Part shown: piece by piece, positions 25,568 through 32,943 of the stretch
Position numbering within the stretch: the first letter of the stretch is position 1
Layout: each line of letters begins with the position of its first letter
Source: JAEUSE01 sp964648985
Lineage (GTDB): Bacteria; Patescibacteriota; Doudnabacteria; UBA920
Reading direction: 5' to 3'
Assembly: GCA_964648985.1 (NCBI GenBank)
Contig: CAZYMS010000005.1
Coordinates: forward strand, 6,751-70,750
DNA length: 64,000 bases
Notes under the pieces: generated by a model
The model's database searches: none
What the model was told of the DNA's origin: nothing
Seen by the model: the letters and a program-made list of their open reading frames with translations, nothing else
Translations under genes and position numbers: made by a program

Positions 25568-25657
25568 TATATCAGCTTGTAGTTTGTGGCTTGTAGCTTG
25601 TAGAGTTAAAACTCTAAAAGCTAAAAAGCTAGTAAGCTAAAAAGCTAAGAAGCTTAA
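25568..25657. repeat. Spacer inverted repeat, AGCTTGTA/AGCTAAAA family, before rpsS
   Basis: Heptads gcttgta, gtttgtg, gcttgta, gcttgta on the left face agctaaaa-type units on the right. Confidence 0.75.
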
Positions 25658-25660
25658 GAT

Positions 25661-25990
25661 ATGTCTAGATCACTCAAAAAAGGACCATTTATAGATGAGA
25701 AGCTCCAGAAGAAGGTTTCTGCTGCAAAGCGTGGTGACAAGATTAAAACCTGGTCACGTGACAGCAGTATATCTCCCGAAATGGTGGGTATTACTTTTAT
25801 GGTCCACAACGGAAAAACCTTTATTGACGTCTACGTGACTGAAAATATGGTTGGACATAAGCTCGGCGAGTTTGCCGGTACTCGCAAATTCTTCCGTCAT
25901 GGTGGTAAGATGGCTAAAGAACAAGAAGCCGCAGCAGCAGCCAGTGATAAAGCAAAGATGGCAGCAGCTAAGGCCCCAGCTAAGAAATAA
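25661..25990 (+). CDS. rpsS: 30S ribosomal protein S19
   Basis: 109 residues. MSRSLKKGPFIDEKL and MVGHKLGEFAGTRKFFRHG are standard. About 20 extra C-terminal residues (EQEAAAAASDKAKMAAAKAPAKK region) form an Ala/Lys tail absent from the ~92-residue family norm, perhaps an added rRNA or S13 contact. Confidence 0.96.
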   Translation: MSRSLKKGPFIDEKLQKKVSAAKRGDKIKTWSRDSSISPEMVGITFMVHNGKTFIDVYVTENMVGHKLGEFAGTRKFFRHGGKMAKEQEAAAAASDKAKMAAAKAPAKK

Positions 25991-26085
25991 ACGAGGCCAG
26001 GCGTGAGAAATGAGTAGTGAGACGTGAGCAGAATACTGTTCTTATCTCCTTACTCACTTCTCAAGGCTCAAGTCTCACTACTAAT
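25991..26085. repeat. Spacer inverted repeat, GAGACGTGAGCAGAAT family, before rplV
   Basis: ggcgtgagaaatgagtagtg...ctcaaggctcaagtctcac. It is nearly identical over ~80 bases to the spacers before rplN (28420) and rplR (31274). Confidence 0.85.
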
Positions 26086-26092
26086 TCTATTT

Positions 26093-26683
26093 ATGGCAGA
26101 TAAGAAGAACGCACAATCCAATACAGCAGAAAAGCCTAAACAGGTACTGGTAAAGGCGCATGCTCGCAATTTGCGTATTGCTCCTCGCAAGCTCCGTTTA
26201 GTGGCAAATTCTGTAAAGCAAATGCGCGCGCAAGATGCTTTGGTACAGCTGGTGTTCACTAATAAGAAAGGTGCATCTATTGTAAGCAAGCTTATTGCTT
26301 CTGCTATAGCAAACGCCGAGCATAATTTTTCCTTTAACCCTGCAAGTTTGTATATACAAAGCATTAGCTGCGATGCAGCGCAGGTTGCTAAGCGCTTCAT
26401 GCCTCGTGCTCGCGGAAGTGCATCTCCTTTGAATCGTAGAATGTCTCATCTGAATGTTGCTTTGGAAGCGCGTGAGATAAAAGGTAAAAAGACCGGACGA
26501 TTTAGTGCTCTTGCTGCCCGCAGGAAAGCAACGGAGCCAAAGAAGGTTCAGGTAGATAAGAATGTAGACTCCGACATTGTAGATTCTGCAAGAATTCCAG
26601 AGGCACCCAAGGGAAATGAGCAGGTTAAACAAGCAAAAGTCCAGCAGAAACGTCGTTTATTTAACCGAAGAACTGGAGAATAA
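26093..26683 (+). CDS. rplV: 50S ribosomal protein L22 with long C-terminal extension
   Basis: 196 residues from MADKKNAQ, against ~110 usual. The L22 core (APRKLRLVANSVKQMRAQDA to RGSASPLNRRMSHLNVAL) spans residues ~25-125. A ~70-residue basic tail follows (GRFSALAARRK ... QQKRRLFNRRTGE). The start is taken after the repeat spacer; an in-frame ATG at 26024 lies within the repeat. Confidence 0.95.
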   Translation: MADKKNAQSNTAEKPKQVLVKAHARNLRIAPRKLRLVANSVKQMRAQDALVQLVFTNKKGASIVSKLIASAIANAEHNFSFNPASLYIQSISCDAAQVAKRFMPRARGSASPLNRRMSHLNVALEAREIKGKKTGRFSALAARRKATEPKKVQVDKNVDSDIVDSARIPEAPKGNEQVKQAKVQQKRRLFNRRTGE

Positions 26684-26689
26684 TTCAAA

Positions 26690-26766
26690 TGTAGAATTTT
26701 GAATGCAGAATGCAGAATTAGTATGCAATTTCATTCATCATTCCGAATTCATCATTCTAAACTTAA
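26690..26766. repeat. Spacer inverted repeat, GAATGCA family, before rpsC
   Basis: tagaattttgaatgcagaatgcagaat on the left is complementary to attcatcattccgaattcatcattcta on the right. The same word family recurs before rpsH and at 38123. Confidence 0.75.
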
Positions 26767-26769
26767 GAT

Positions 26770-27453
26770 ATGGGTCACAAAGTAAATCCAACTTCATTAC
26801 GCTTACAAATTACCGACACCTGGAAGTCGAAGTGGTTTTCGTCGTCCAAGTATGCAGATTTGCTTCGCGAAGATGTGTCCATACGACAGTACTTGGAAAA
26901 GCTTCTCAAGCGTTCCGGCCTGGTTCGTATAGATATTGAACGAAGCAATGCAGGTGCTTTGAGTATTATCATCAAGACAACCAAGCCAGGGCTTATTATA
27001 GGTAAGGGTGGCGCAGGCATTGAAGACTTGAAGAAAAAACTCGTAAGCCAGTTGAAACTCAAGACGGATGTACGGATTAATATAGAGGAAGTTCGTGATA
27101 TAGCACTGCAGGCCCAGGTTATAGCGAATGGTATTGTTGAACAACTTGAAAAGCGTGTTGCCTTCCGTAAGCTTATGAAGCAAACTCTTGAGCAGGTAAT
27201 GAATGCAGGGGCCCGCGGGGTAAAGGTTGCTATAGGCGGCAGGCTTAATGGTGCAGAAATTGCCCGCACGGAACACCTTGCTGCTGGTAAAATCCCCCTC
27301 CATACACTCCGAAGTGAAATTGATTTTGCTCGTTCTACTGCATTTACCACATATGGAACTATCGGTGTGAAGGTGTGGATCTATAAAGGCGATATATTTG
27401 TAAAAAAGGGAGCATCCACTCAGAAAGTAGAAACTCCAGTAACGGAAATCTAG
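26770..27453 (+). CDS. rpsC: 30S ribosomal protein S3
   Basis: 227 residues. MGHKVNPTSLRLQITDTWKS, the KH-domain GLIIGKGGAGIEDLKKKL and the C-terminal GVKVWIYKGD are all present. It lines the mRNA entry channel. Confidence 0.97.
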   Translation: MGHKVNPTSLRLQITDTWKSKWFSSSKYADLLREDVSIRQYLEKLLKRSGLVRIDIERSNAGALSIIIKTTKPGLIIGKGGAGIEDLKKKLVSQLKLKTDVRINIEEVRDIALQAQVIANGIVEQLEKRVAFRKLMKQTLEQVMNAGARGVKVAIGGRLNGAEIARTEHLAAGKIPLHTLRSEIDFARSTAFTTYGTIGVKVWIYKGDIFVKKGASTQKVETPVTEI

Positions 27454-27480
27454 GCTCAGTCAAGCAATAAGCTATTACTT

Positions 27481-27891
27481 ATGTTATTACCAAAGAAGTT
27501 AAAACATAGAAAGCATCACCGGAATCCTATCCGAGGGAGTGCGACCGCTGGAAATGAAATTTCCTTTGGACAATTTGCGTTAAAAGCGCAAGAGTCAGGT
27601 TGGGTAACTGCCCGTCAGATTGAAGCTGCTCGTCGCGCCATGACCCGAAGTGTGCAGCGTGGTGGTAAGATCTGGATCCGAATGTTTCCCGATAAGCCTA
27701 TTACGAACCACGGTAATGAATCTGTTATGGGTGGCGGTAAAGGTGGCGTGGATCATTTTGTAGCAGTTATAAAAGCGGGTAAAATTCTCTTTGAGATGGA
27801 TGGTGTAACGGAAGCCCAGGCGCGAGAAGCTATGAGACTGGCCATGCATAAGCTGCCAGTGACTACAAAGTTTATTATGAAGGATAAGTAG
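27481..27891 (+). CDS. rplP: 50S ribosomal protein L16
   Basis: 136 residues. It starts MLLPKKLKHRKHHR and contains RQIEAARRAMTR, KIWIRMFPDKPIT and GGGKGGVDHFVAVIKAG. Only a 27-base spacer without repeats separates it from rpsC, an exception in this operon. Confidence 0.97.
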   Translation: MLLPKKLKHRKHHRNPIRGSATAGNEISFGQFALKAQESGWVTARQIEAARRAMTRSVQRGGKIWIRMFPDKPITNHGNESVMGGGKGGVDHFVAVIKAGKILFEMDGVTEAQAREAMRLAMHKLPVTTKFIMKDK

Positions 27892-27905
27892 GTATTACTA
27901 CGTAT

Positions 27906-28091
27906 ATGAAGACTCAAGAATTAAAATCTAAAGGCGAAACTGAACTTCGCGCAGAACTGGGTAGACTTCGCAAGGAAACTCAGGAGCTAACCGGAAAGAT
28001 GCGCCTTGGACAAGTGAAGAATGTTCGACAGGTCCGAGCTATGCGTAAGGATATTGCCCGAATACTAACTCTATTGAAAATACAGTCTTGA
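27906..28091 (+). CDS. rpmC: 50S ribosomal protein L29
   Basis: 61 residues, two-helix protein at the tunnel exit; GQVKNVRQVRAMRKDIARI is the family core. It ends in TGA, showing that TGA is a stop in this genome. It lies 14 bases after rplP. Confidence 0.95.
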   Translation: MKTQELKSKGETELRAELGRLRKETQELTGKMRLGQVKNVRQVRAMRKDIARILTLLKIQS

Positions 28092-28162
28092 GCAATGAGA
28101 TGTGAGGCGTGAGCCGAATATTCCAAACTCAAGTCTCAAGCCTCATAACTCATTTCTAACTA
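28092..28162. repeat. Spacer inverted repeat, GAGGCGTGAGCCGAA family, before rpsQ
   Basis: gcaatgagatgtgaggcgtgagc is complementary to caagtctcaagcctcataactcat. It is closely related to the spacer before rpsN (29872). Confidence 0.8.
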
Positions 28163-28167
28163 ATTTT

Positions 28168-28419
28168 ATGGAATCTAACGTTACTAAATCTACTCAAATT
28201 CTGACTGGTACAGTCGTATCTACTAAGATGGCGAAGACTGTGGTTGTCGAAGTGCGCGCTCATAAGCGTCACGAAAAGTATCATAAGTCTTACACGGTAT
28301 CAAAGCGGATTAAGGCTCACGTTGAGACGGGCGAGTACGAGGTAGGGGACAAAGTAGAAATTGCTGCAGTTCGTCCAATTAGTAAAGATAAGAGATTTAA
28401 GGTAGTTAAGAAAGTATAG
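28168..28419 (+). CDS. rpsQ: 30S ribosomal protein S17
   Basis: 83 residues from MESNVTKSTQ. It has the OB-fold with GTVVSTKMAKTVVVEV and AVRPISKDKRFKVVK. An upstream in-frame ATG at 28102 lies in the repeat spacer. Confidence 0.95.
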   Translation: MESNVTKSTQILTGTVVSTKMAKTVVVEVRAHKRHEKYHKSYTVSKRIKAHVETGEYEVGDKVEIAAVRPISKDKRFKVVKKV

Positions 28420-28512
28420 CTGAGGCCAGTCGTGAGAAATGAGTAGTGAGACGTGAGCAGAATCCTGTTCCCATCTCCTTGCTCACTTCTCAAGGCTCAT
28501 CCCTCACTTCTA
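28420..28512. repeat. Spacer inverted repeat, GAGACGTGAGCAGAAT family, before rplN
   Basis: Second near-identical copy of the 25991 spacer: same left arm, loop and right arm, with a few substitutions. Confidence 0.85.
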
Positions 28513-28517
28513 ATTTT

Positions 28518-28889
28518 ATGTTACAAGTACGTTCTCTCGTAAAAGTTGCAGATAACACTGGCGCTCGCATCGTCAACGTATTTTCCGTAAACGGAAAAAA
28601 TGGAAAACGATTCGCTCGTTTGGGTGATATTATTGTTGGCTCTGTGCGACAAGTGTCTCCTGGAGGACAGGTGAAGAAAGGTGATAAAGTCTACGGTGTT
28701 ATAGTGAGAACCCGAAAAGAAGTACGCCGTGATGACGGTTCTTATATTCGATTCGACGAGAATGCGGTTGTACTTGTAAACAAAGATAGTGTTGATCCTC
28801 GCGGTACTCGTATCTTTGGGCCAGTTGCTCGTGAACTCAGAGAAAAAGGTTTTGCAAAGATTGTATCATTAGCGCCAGAGGTCATATAG
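28518..28889 (+). CDS. rplN: 50S ribosomal protein L14
   Basis: 123 residues from MLQVRSLVKVADNTGARIVN. It ends in GPVARELREKGFAKIVSLAPEV. It forms an intersubunit bridge. The start is set after the repeat; the upstream in-frame ATG at 28446 is in the repeat. Confidence 0.97.
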   Translation: MLQVRSLVKVADNTGARIVNVFSVNGKNGKRFARLGDIIVGSVRQVSPGGQVKKGDKVYGVIVRTRKEVRRDDGSYIRFDENAVVLVNKDSVDPRGTRIFGPVARELREKGFAKIVSLAPEVI

Positions 28890-28926
28890 GACCTATGCGA
28901 CGTATAAGACATATATGACCTATAAG

Positions 28927-29235
28927 ATGAAAATTAAGAAAGGCGACACCGTTAAAGTTTTGTCCGGTAAGGATAAAGGCAAGACTGGCAAAGTTCTTAC
29001 TGTTGATGGTAAACGCGGTTCTGTGGTTGTTGAATCGGTGAACTTGCATACTCGCTTTGAGCGAAGCAAGAAGGCCGGGCAGCCAGGGACACGGGTAACA
29101 CTCCCGAGTCCCCTCCCTGCTGGTAAGCTCCAGCTTGTAGATCCTGCTTCTGGTAAACCCACTCGTCTTGGCTATAAGATTTTGGACAACGGTACTAAAC
29201 AGCGCGTTGCTCGGAAGAGCGGTCAAGCAGTTTAA
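28927..29235 (+). CDS. rplX: 50S ribosomal protein L24
   Basis: 102 residues from MKIKKGDTVKVLSGKDKGK, the usual KOW start. An ATG four codons upstream is in frame but in the short ggtcatatagg/acctata spacer. Confidence 0.95.
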   Translation: MKIKKGDTVKVLSGKDKGKTGKVLTVDGKRGSVVVESVNLHTRFERSKKAGQPGTRVTLPSPLPAGKLQLVDPASGKPTRLGYKILDNGTKQRVARKSGQAV

Positions 29236-29239
29236 AAGA

Positions 29240-29312
29240 TGGTTGTCAGTAGTCGGTACTCAGTAGTCACTTTCTGGCTGCTTGGTACAGACTACTGACT
29301 ACAGACAACTTA
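29240..29312. repeat. Spacer inverted repeat, AGTAGTC family, before rplE
   Basis: gttgtcagtagtcggtactcagtagtc faces gtacagactactgactacagacaac (each quoted in part). Second copy of the 24645 spacer; the loop differs. Confidence 0.85.
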
Positions 29313-29322
29313 TTACTTATTT

Positions 29323-29865
29323 ATGGAACGATTACGAGAACAATTTAATAAGACAGTTGCTCCGAAGCTGGCAGAGGAGTTTGGCTACAAGAATGTAATG
29401 AGCGTGCCAAAAATAGAGAAGATTGTAATCAATGTTGGCGTTGGTAAGATTGGGCGCGATCAGAAAGTGCTTGATATGGTCGTAGAAGAAATGCGAGCCA
29501 TTACAGGTCAGCAGCCGGTGAAGTCTCTCGCTCGAAAATCAGTTGCTGGTTTCAAGCTTCGTGAAGGACAAGTTGTTGGCGTAGTCACCACACTTCGCGG
29601 CGACCGCATGTATAGCTTTCTGGATAAGCTTATAAATGTTGCACTTCCGCGCGTACGAGATTTTCGTGGAGTAAAGACAAATGGTTTCGACAAGCGTGGC
29701 AATTACCACTTGGGGCTGAAAGAACATTTGGTTTTTCCCGAAGTGTCCAGTGAAGCGCTTGAGCATGCCTTCGGCATGGAGATATCCATCGTTACTACAG
29801 CAGGTCGAGATGATGTAGCGCGCTACTTACTTACAGCATTTGGATTTCCTTTCGCTAAAGAATAA
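29323..29865 (+). CDS. rplE: 50S ribosomal protein L5
   Basis: 180 residues. VPKIEKIVINVGVGKIGRDQ, LRGDRMYSFLDKLINVALPR and VRDFRGV are the family blocks. L5 binds 5S rRNA and contacts P-site tRNA. Confidence 0.97.
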   Translation: MERLREQFNKTVAPKLAEEFGYKNVMSVPKIEKIVINVGVGKIGRDQKVLDMVVEEMRAITGQQPVKSLARKSVAGFKLREGQVVGVVTTLRGDRMYSFLDKLINVALPRVRDFRGVKTNGFDKRGNYHLGLKEHLVFPEVSSEALEHAFGMEISIVTTAGRDDVARYLLTAFGFPFAKE

Positions 29866-29871
29866 CTAATA

Positions 29872-29950
29872 ACAGTAGTGAGTAATGAGACGTGAGGCGT
29901 GAGCCGAACATTTTAGACTCAAGTCTCAAGTCTCATAACTCATGTCTAAC
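29872..29950. repeat. Spacer inverted repeat, GAGGCGTGAGCCGAA family, before rpsN
   Basis: gtagtgagtaatgagacgtgagg... faces ctcaagtctcaagtctcataactcat. Sibling of the rpsQ spacer. Confidence 0.8.
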
Positions 29951-29955
29951 TAATT

Positions 29956-30150
29956 ATGGCAACTAAAGCACATATCGCAAAAGCTAAAAGGAGTCTCTTA
30001 AAGGCAAAGTATCCAACCCGGATTATTCGTCGTTGTTGGAAGTGCGGCCGTAAGGCTGCCTATATGCGGGACTTCAAGTTGTGCCGTATATGCTTTAGGG
30101 AATTAGCAAGCCGTGGAGAAATTCCTGGAGTAGTTAAAGCTTCTTGGTAA
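29956..30150 (+). CDS. rpsN: 30S ribosomal protein S14, zinc (type Z) form
   Basis: 64 residues. CWKCGRKAAYMRDFKLCRIC gives the C-x2-C ... C-x2-C zinc site; GEIPGVVKASW ends the protein. This is the short zinc-ribbon S14, at its usual place between rplE and rpsH. Confidence 0.96.
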   Translation: MATKAHIAKAKRSLLKAKYPTRIIRRCWKCGRKAAYMRDFKLCRICFRELASRGEIPGVVKASW

Positions 30151-30236
30151 ATGCAGAATGCAGATTTAATGAATGGAGAATTAAAAATGCAATACCATCT
30201 TTCATTCTGAATTCTACATTCTAAATTCTAACTTAT
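30151..30236. repeat. Spacer inverted repeat, GAATGCA family, before rpsH
   Basis: atgcagaatgcagatttaatgaatgg faces ttcattctgaattctacattctaaattcta, a heptad-like arm of ttctaaa/ttctaca units. Confidence 0.75.
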
Positions 30237-30239
30237 ATT

Positions 30240-30629
30240 ATGTATACCGATTCTATCGCCGACATGTTAACTCGCATCCGCAATGCCGCTCGGGCCAAGA
30301 GGTCCGAGGTTGCAGTGCCTCATTCTAAGCTAAAGGAGAGCTTGGCTCATTTACTTATGAAAGAGGGCTATGTAAGTGGTGTAACGGTTGTGGGGACTAC
30401 AAAAAAGTTTATTCAAATTACCCTGAAGTATAGTGGGGACATCTCGGTCATTGCTGACCTGAAACGTGTCAGTAAGCCCGGCCAACGCATTTATTTGCCT
30501 GTTGGCCGCATACCACGTACTTCAAGTGGTTATGGTATTACTGTAGTGTCGACCTCTCAGGGTCTTATGACAGACAAACAGGCTCGTGCAGCGAAGATGG
30601 GCGGCGAAGTAATATGCCAGGTGTGGTAA
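30240..30629 (+). CDS. rpsH: 30S ribosomal protein S8
   Basis: 129 residues. DSIADMLTRIRNAARAKR at the start and RTSSGYGITVVSTSQG at the 16S-binding end are diagnostic. Confidence 0.97.
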   Translation: MYTDSIADMLTRIRNAARAKRSEVAVPHSKLKESLAHLLMKEGYVSGVTVVGTTKKFIQITLKYSGDISVIADLKRVSKPGQRIYLPVGRIPRTSSGYGITVVSTSQGLMTDKQARAAKMGGEVICQVW

Positions 30630-30632
30630 TTT

Positions 30633-30718
30633 AATAGGGAGTAGGAAGTAGCTGGTAGCTGGTAGGTCAATATCTTTGGTCTTCAAGCTACGAGCTACAT
30701 CCTACAAGCTACTAGCTA
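30633..30718. repeat. Spacer inverted repeat, AGCTGGT/AGCTACA family, before rplF
   Basis: agctggt agctggt on the left faces agctacg, agctaca, tcctaca, agctact, agctaat on the right, a clear 7-base phase. Confidence 0.8.
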
Positions 30719-30724
30719 ATATAT

Positions 30725-31273
30725 ATGTCAAGAATTGGAAAAAAACCTATAGTTCTTCCAGCGGGTGTAACCGCTGAATTGAAGCAACATGAACTCTCTG
30801 TTAAGGGCCCTAAAGGGAGCTTGGCTTTAGCTGTGCACCCCGATGTACATGTAGAGATTGGTTCTGGTGAGATCCTTGTATCAGTGCCAAAGCCAGAAGC
30901 AAAGTCTCAGCGTGCATTGTGGGGTCTCTTCCGCTCACTTGTGCAGAATATTGTCGTGGGCGTAACAACAGGTTTTGAGAAGAAACTCGAAGTTAATGGT
31001 GTTGGTTTTAAAGTCGCTGTTTCGGGTAAGAATTTAAATATGCAGCTTGGATTTTCCCACCCAGTAGATGTTGCCATACCAGATGATCTAGAGGTTACAG
31101 TAGAAAAAAATGTTATTATAGTCAAAGGTTCTGACAAGCAACGGGTTGGCCAGTTTGCAGCAAACGTACGAGAGCTTAAAAAACCAGAACCATATAAGGG
31201 TAAGGGTATTAAGTATGAAGGCGAAGTGATCTTGCGCAAAGCGGGCAAGGTCGTAAAGGCAGTAGGTAAGTAA
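30725..31273 (+). CDS. rplF: 50S ribosomal protein L6
   Basis: 182 residues, two-fold internal repeat. MSRIGKKPIVLPAGV and the C-terminal RELKKPEPYKGKGIKYEGE are typical. Confidence 0.97.
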   Translation: MSRIGKKPIVLPAGVTAELKQHELSVKGPKGSLALAVHPDVHVEIGSGEILVSVPKPEAKSQRALWGLFRSLVQNIVVGVTTGFEKKLEVNGVGFKVAVSGKNLNMQLGFSHPVDVAIPDDLEVTVEKNVIIVKGSDKQRVGQFAANVRELKKPEPYKGKGIKYEGEVILRKAGKVVKAVGK

Positions 31274-31372
31274 CGAGAGAGTAATGAGTAATGAGAAATG
31301 AGTAGTGAGACGTGAGCAGAATACTGTTCCTATCTCCTTGCTCACTTCTCAAGGCTCATTTCTCACTTCTAA
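31274..31372. repeat. Spacer inverted repeat, GAGACGTGAGCAGAAT family, before rplR
   Basis: Third near-identical copy of the 25991/28420 spacer, with extra gagtaat heptads at its left end. Confidence 0.85.
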
Positions 31373-31376
31373 TTTT

Positions 31377-31736
31377 ATGGCAGACACACGTATTGCATCT
31401 ATACAACAAAGACGATCTCGCAGGCGCGCTCGCGTACGCAGCAGGATTTCTGGGACTTCTAGTCGCCCACGCCTCGCTGTCTTTCGAAGCGGAAAGCATA
31501 TCTATGCTCAAATTATAGATGATGTTGCCGGGAAGACACTTGCAGCTGCATCGAGTAGTACCGCTAAGGTGACTGGTGATAAAACTTCTGCATCTGCCGT
31601 TGTTGGTAAGATTGTTGCAGAGGCTGCTCAAAAGCTTGGACTTACATCTGTAGTGTTTGATCGCGGTGGCTATAAATATCATGGTAGAGTGAAGGCCCTA
31701 GCAGAGGCGGCACGTGAGGGCGGATTACAATTCTAG
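31377..31736 (+). CDS. rplR: 50S ribosomal protein L18
   Basis: 119 residues from MADTRIASIQQRRSRRRARV. VFRSGKHIYAQIIDDVAGKT and FDRGGYKYHGRVKALAEAAR identify it. It binds 5S rRNA. The in-frame ATG at 31305 lies in the repeat. Confidence 0.96.
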   Translation: MADTRIASIQQRRSRRRARVRSRISGTSSRPRLAVFRSGKHIYAQIIDDVAGKTLAAASSSTAKVTGDKTSASAVVGKIVAEAAQKLGLTSVVFDRGGYKYHGRVKALAEAAREGGLQF

Positions 31737-31803
31737 AATTAAGAATATAGAATTACGAATTAAGTAGTTAACACGGAATTCATAATTCATACTTCATAAC
31801 TCA
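31737..31803. repeat. Spacer inverted repeat, GAATTAA family, before rpsE
   Basis: gaattaa, gaatata, gaattac, gaattaa heptads face ttcataattcatacttcat. Confidence 0.75.
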
Positions 31804-31810
31804 ATTTATT

Positions 31811-32311
31811 ATGGAACGACGAGGAAGAAAACCAGGCCCAGGAGACAATCGCACCCAATCTGAGTTCGACCAAAAAGTGGTTGAAGTCAGTCGTGTTACT
31901 CGTGTAGTAGCGGGTGGAAAACGTATGCGTTTTCGCGCATTGGTAGTTATAGGTGACCGTAAGGGTCGTGTTGGTTTTGGCCTTCGCAAGGGTCGCGATG
32001 TAGCTGAGAGTGTAAATAAGGCTGTGAATCAGGCAAAAAAGAATATAGTCACTCTTTCTCTTGTAAAGGGTACCATTCCTCATGAAATAAACGTTAAATA
32101 TAAATCTAGTAAACTGATCTTACGTCCGGCAAAGCCGGGTACAGGTGTTATCGCCGGTGGTGCTGTGCGTCAGGTTGCAGAAATGGCTGGTATCAAGAAT
32201 ATGATGAGCAAAATGCTTGGTAGCTCTAATAAAGTAAACAACATCAAGGCAGTTTTCGCAGCATTCAAAGTTTTGAAGAGCAAAGAGCAGTTACTTGCGT
32301 TGCGCAAGTAA
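31811..32311 (+). CDS. rpsE: 30S ribosomal protein S5
   Basis: 166 residues. RVVAGGKRMRFRALVVIGDR with KGRVGFGLRKGRDV is the double-stranded-RNA-binding part; the C-terminal half includes PGTGVIAGGAVRQVAEMAGI. The next gene is rplO, without the rpmD usually found between them. Confidence 0.97.
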   Translation: MERRGRKPGPGDNRTQSEFDQKVVEVSRVTRVVAGGKRMRFRALVVIGDRKGRVGFGLRKGRDVAESVNKAVNQAKKNIVTLSLVKGTIPHEINVKYKSSKLILRPAKPGTGVIAGGAVRQVAEMAGIKNMMSKMLGSSNKVNNIKAVFAAFKVLKSKEQLLALRK

Positions 32312-32419
32312 CATTGCCCAAGATTGACCAGAATTGCCCAAGATTGACCAAAAATTTAAAGGCATTATTCTGAAATCAAGTATGCACAATTTTATTTAAT
32401 TTTTGGACAATTAACTTTT
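32312..32419. other. rpsE-rplO spacer, rpmD (L30) absent
   Basis: The 108 bases carry repeated gcccaagattgacca units and no open frame for L30. Loss of L30 is a known CPR trait. Confidence 0.85.
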
Positions 32420-32860
32420 ATGTTACAACTCCACACAATTCGTAAGCATCCAAAATCTACTCGCCGGAAGAAAGTGGTTGGTCGTGGTCTTGGAAGCGGG
32501 AAGGGTACTTACTCCACTCGTGGTGGTAAGGGGCAAACTGCCCGTACTGGCCATTCTAAAATGCCTGTCGCATTTGAAGGTGGTCGCCAACCATTAGTTC
32601 GTCAGTTACCAAAAAATCGAGGTTTTAGGAGTCCCCGGGAAGAGGCAACCGCAGTTCGTCTAGATAAGCTCGTAAAAGCATTTCCTGATGGTGGTACTAT
32701 TACCGTTGCTGTCCTCCGTGCTAAGAAACTTGTCGCAGCGTCTGTAGCCAAAGTAAAAATTGTTGGCATAGCGAAGGTTTCCGCAAAATTTGATATAAAA
32801 GTTGGGGCATCCGCATCGGTTGCAGAGGTAATCAAGGCGGCCGGTGGCAGCGTAAAGTAG
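32420..32860 (+). CDS. rplO: 50S ribosomal protein L15
   Basis: 146 residues. KVVGRGLGSGKGTYSTRGGK with GQTARTG and FEGGRQPLVRQLPK are standard. The last ~50 residues (from VAVLRAKK) keep the globular C-terminal fold. Confidence 0.96.
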   Translation: MLQLHTIRKHPKSTRRKKVVGRGLGSGKGTYSTRGGKGQTARTGHSKMPVAFEGGRQPLVRQLPKNRGFRSPREEATAVRLDKLVKAFPDGGTITVAVLRAKKLVAASVAKVKIVGIAKVSAKFDIKVGASASVAEVIKAAGGSVK

Positions 32861-32940
32861 TTCGTCAAGTTCATAAAGTAGAAAGTTTATAAAGCAATAC
32901 TTTAAGAACTTTACAAACTTTAAAAACTTTATAAACTTAC
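32861..32940. repeat. Spacer inverted repeat, ACTTTATAA family, before secY
   Basis: agttcataaagtagaaagtttataaag faces aactttacaaactttaaaaacttt (quoted in part), here in about 9-base phase. Confidence 0.7.
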
Positions 32941-32943
32941 AAT

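Noticed and set aside
28089..28091. Possible recoding of TGA as glycine (known in some CPR)
   Set aside because: TGA ends L29 at its normal length, and other genes do not read through TGA.
32312..32419. Hidden rpmD (L30) between rpsE and rplO
   Set aside because: The spacer is 108 bases of repeats with no L30-like frame; loss of L30 fits the lineage.
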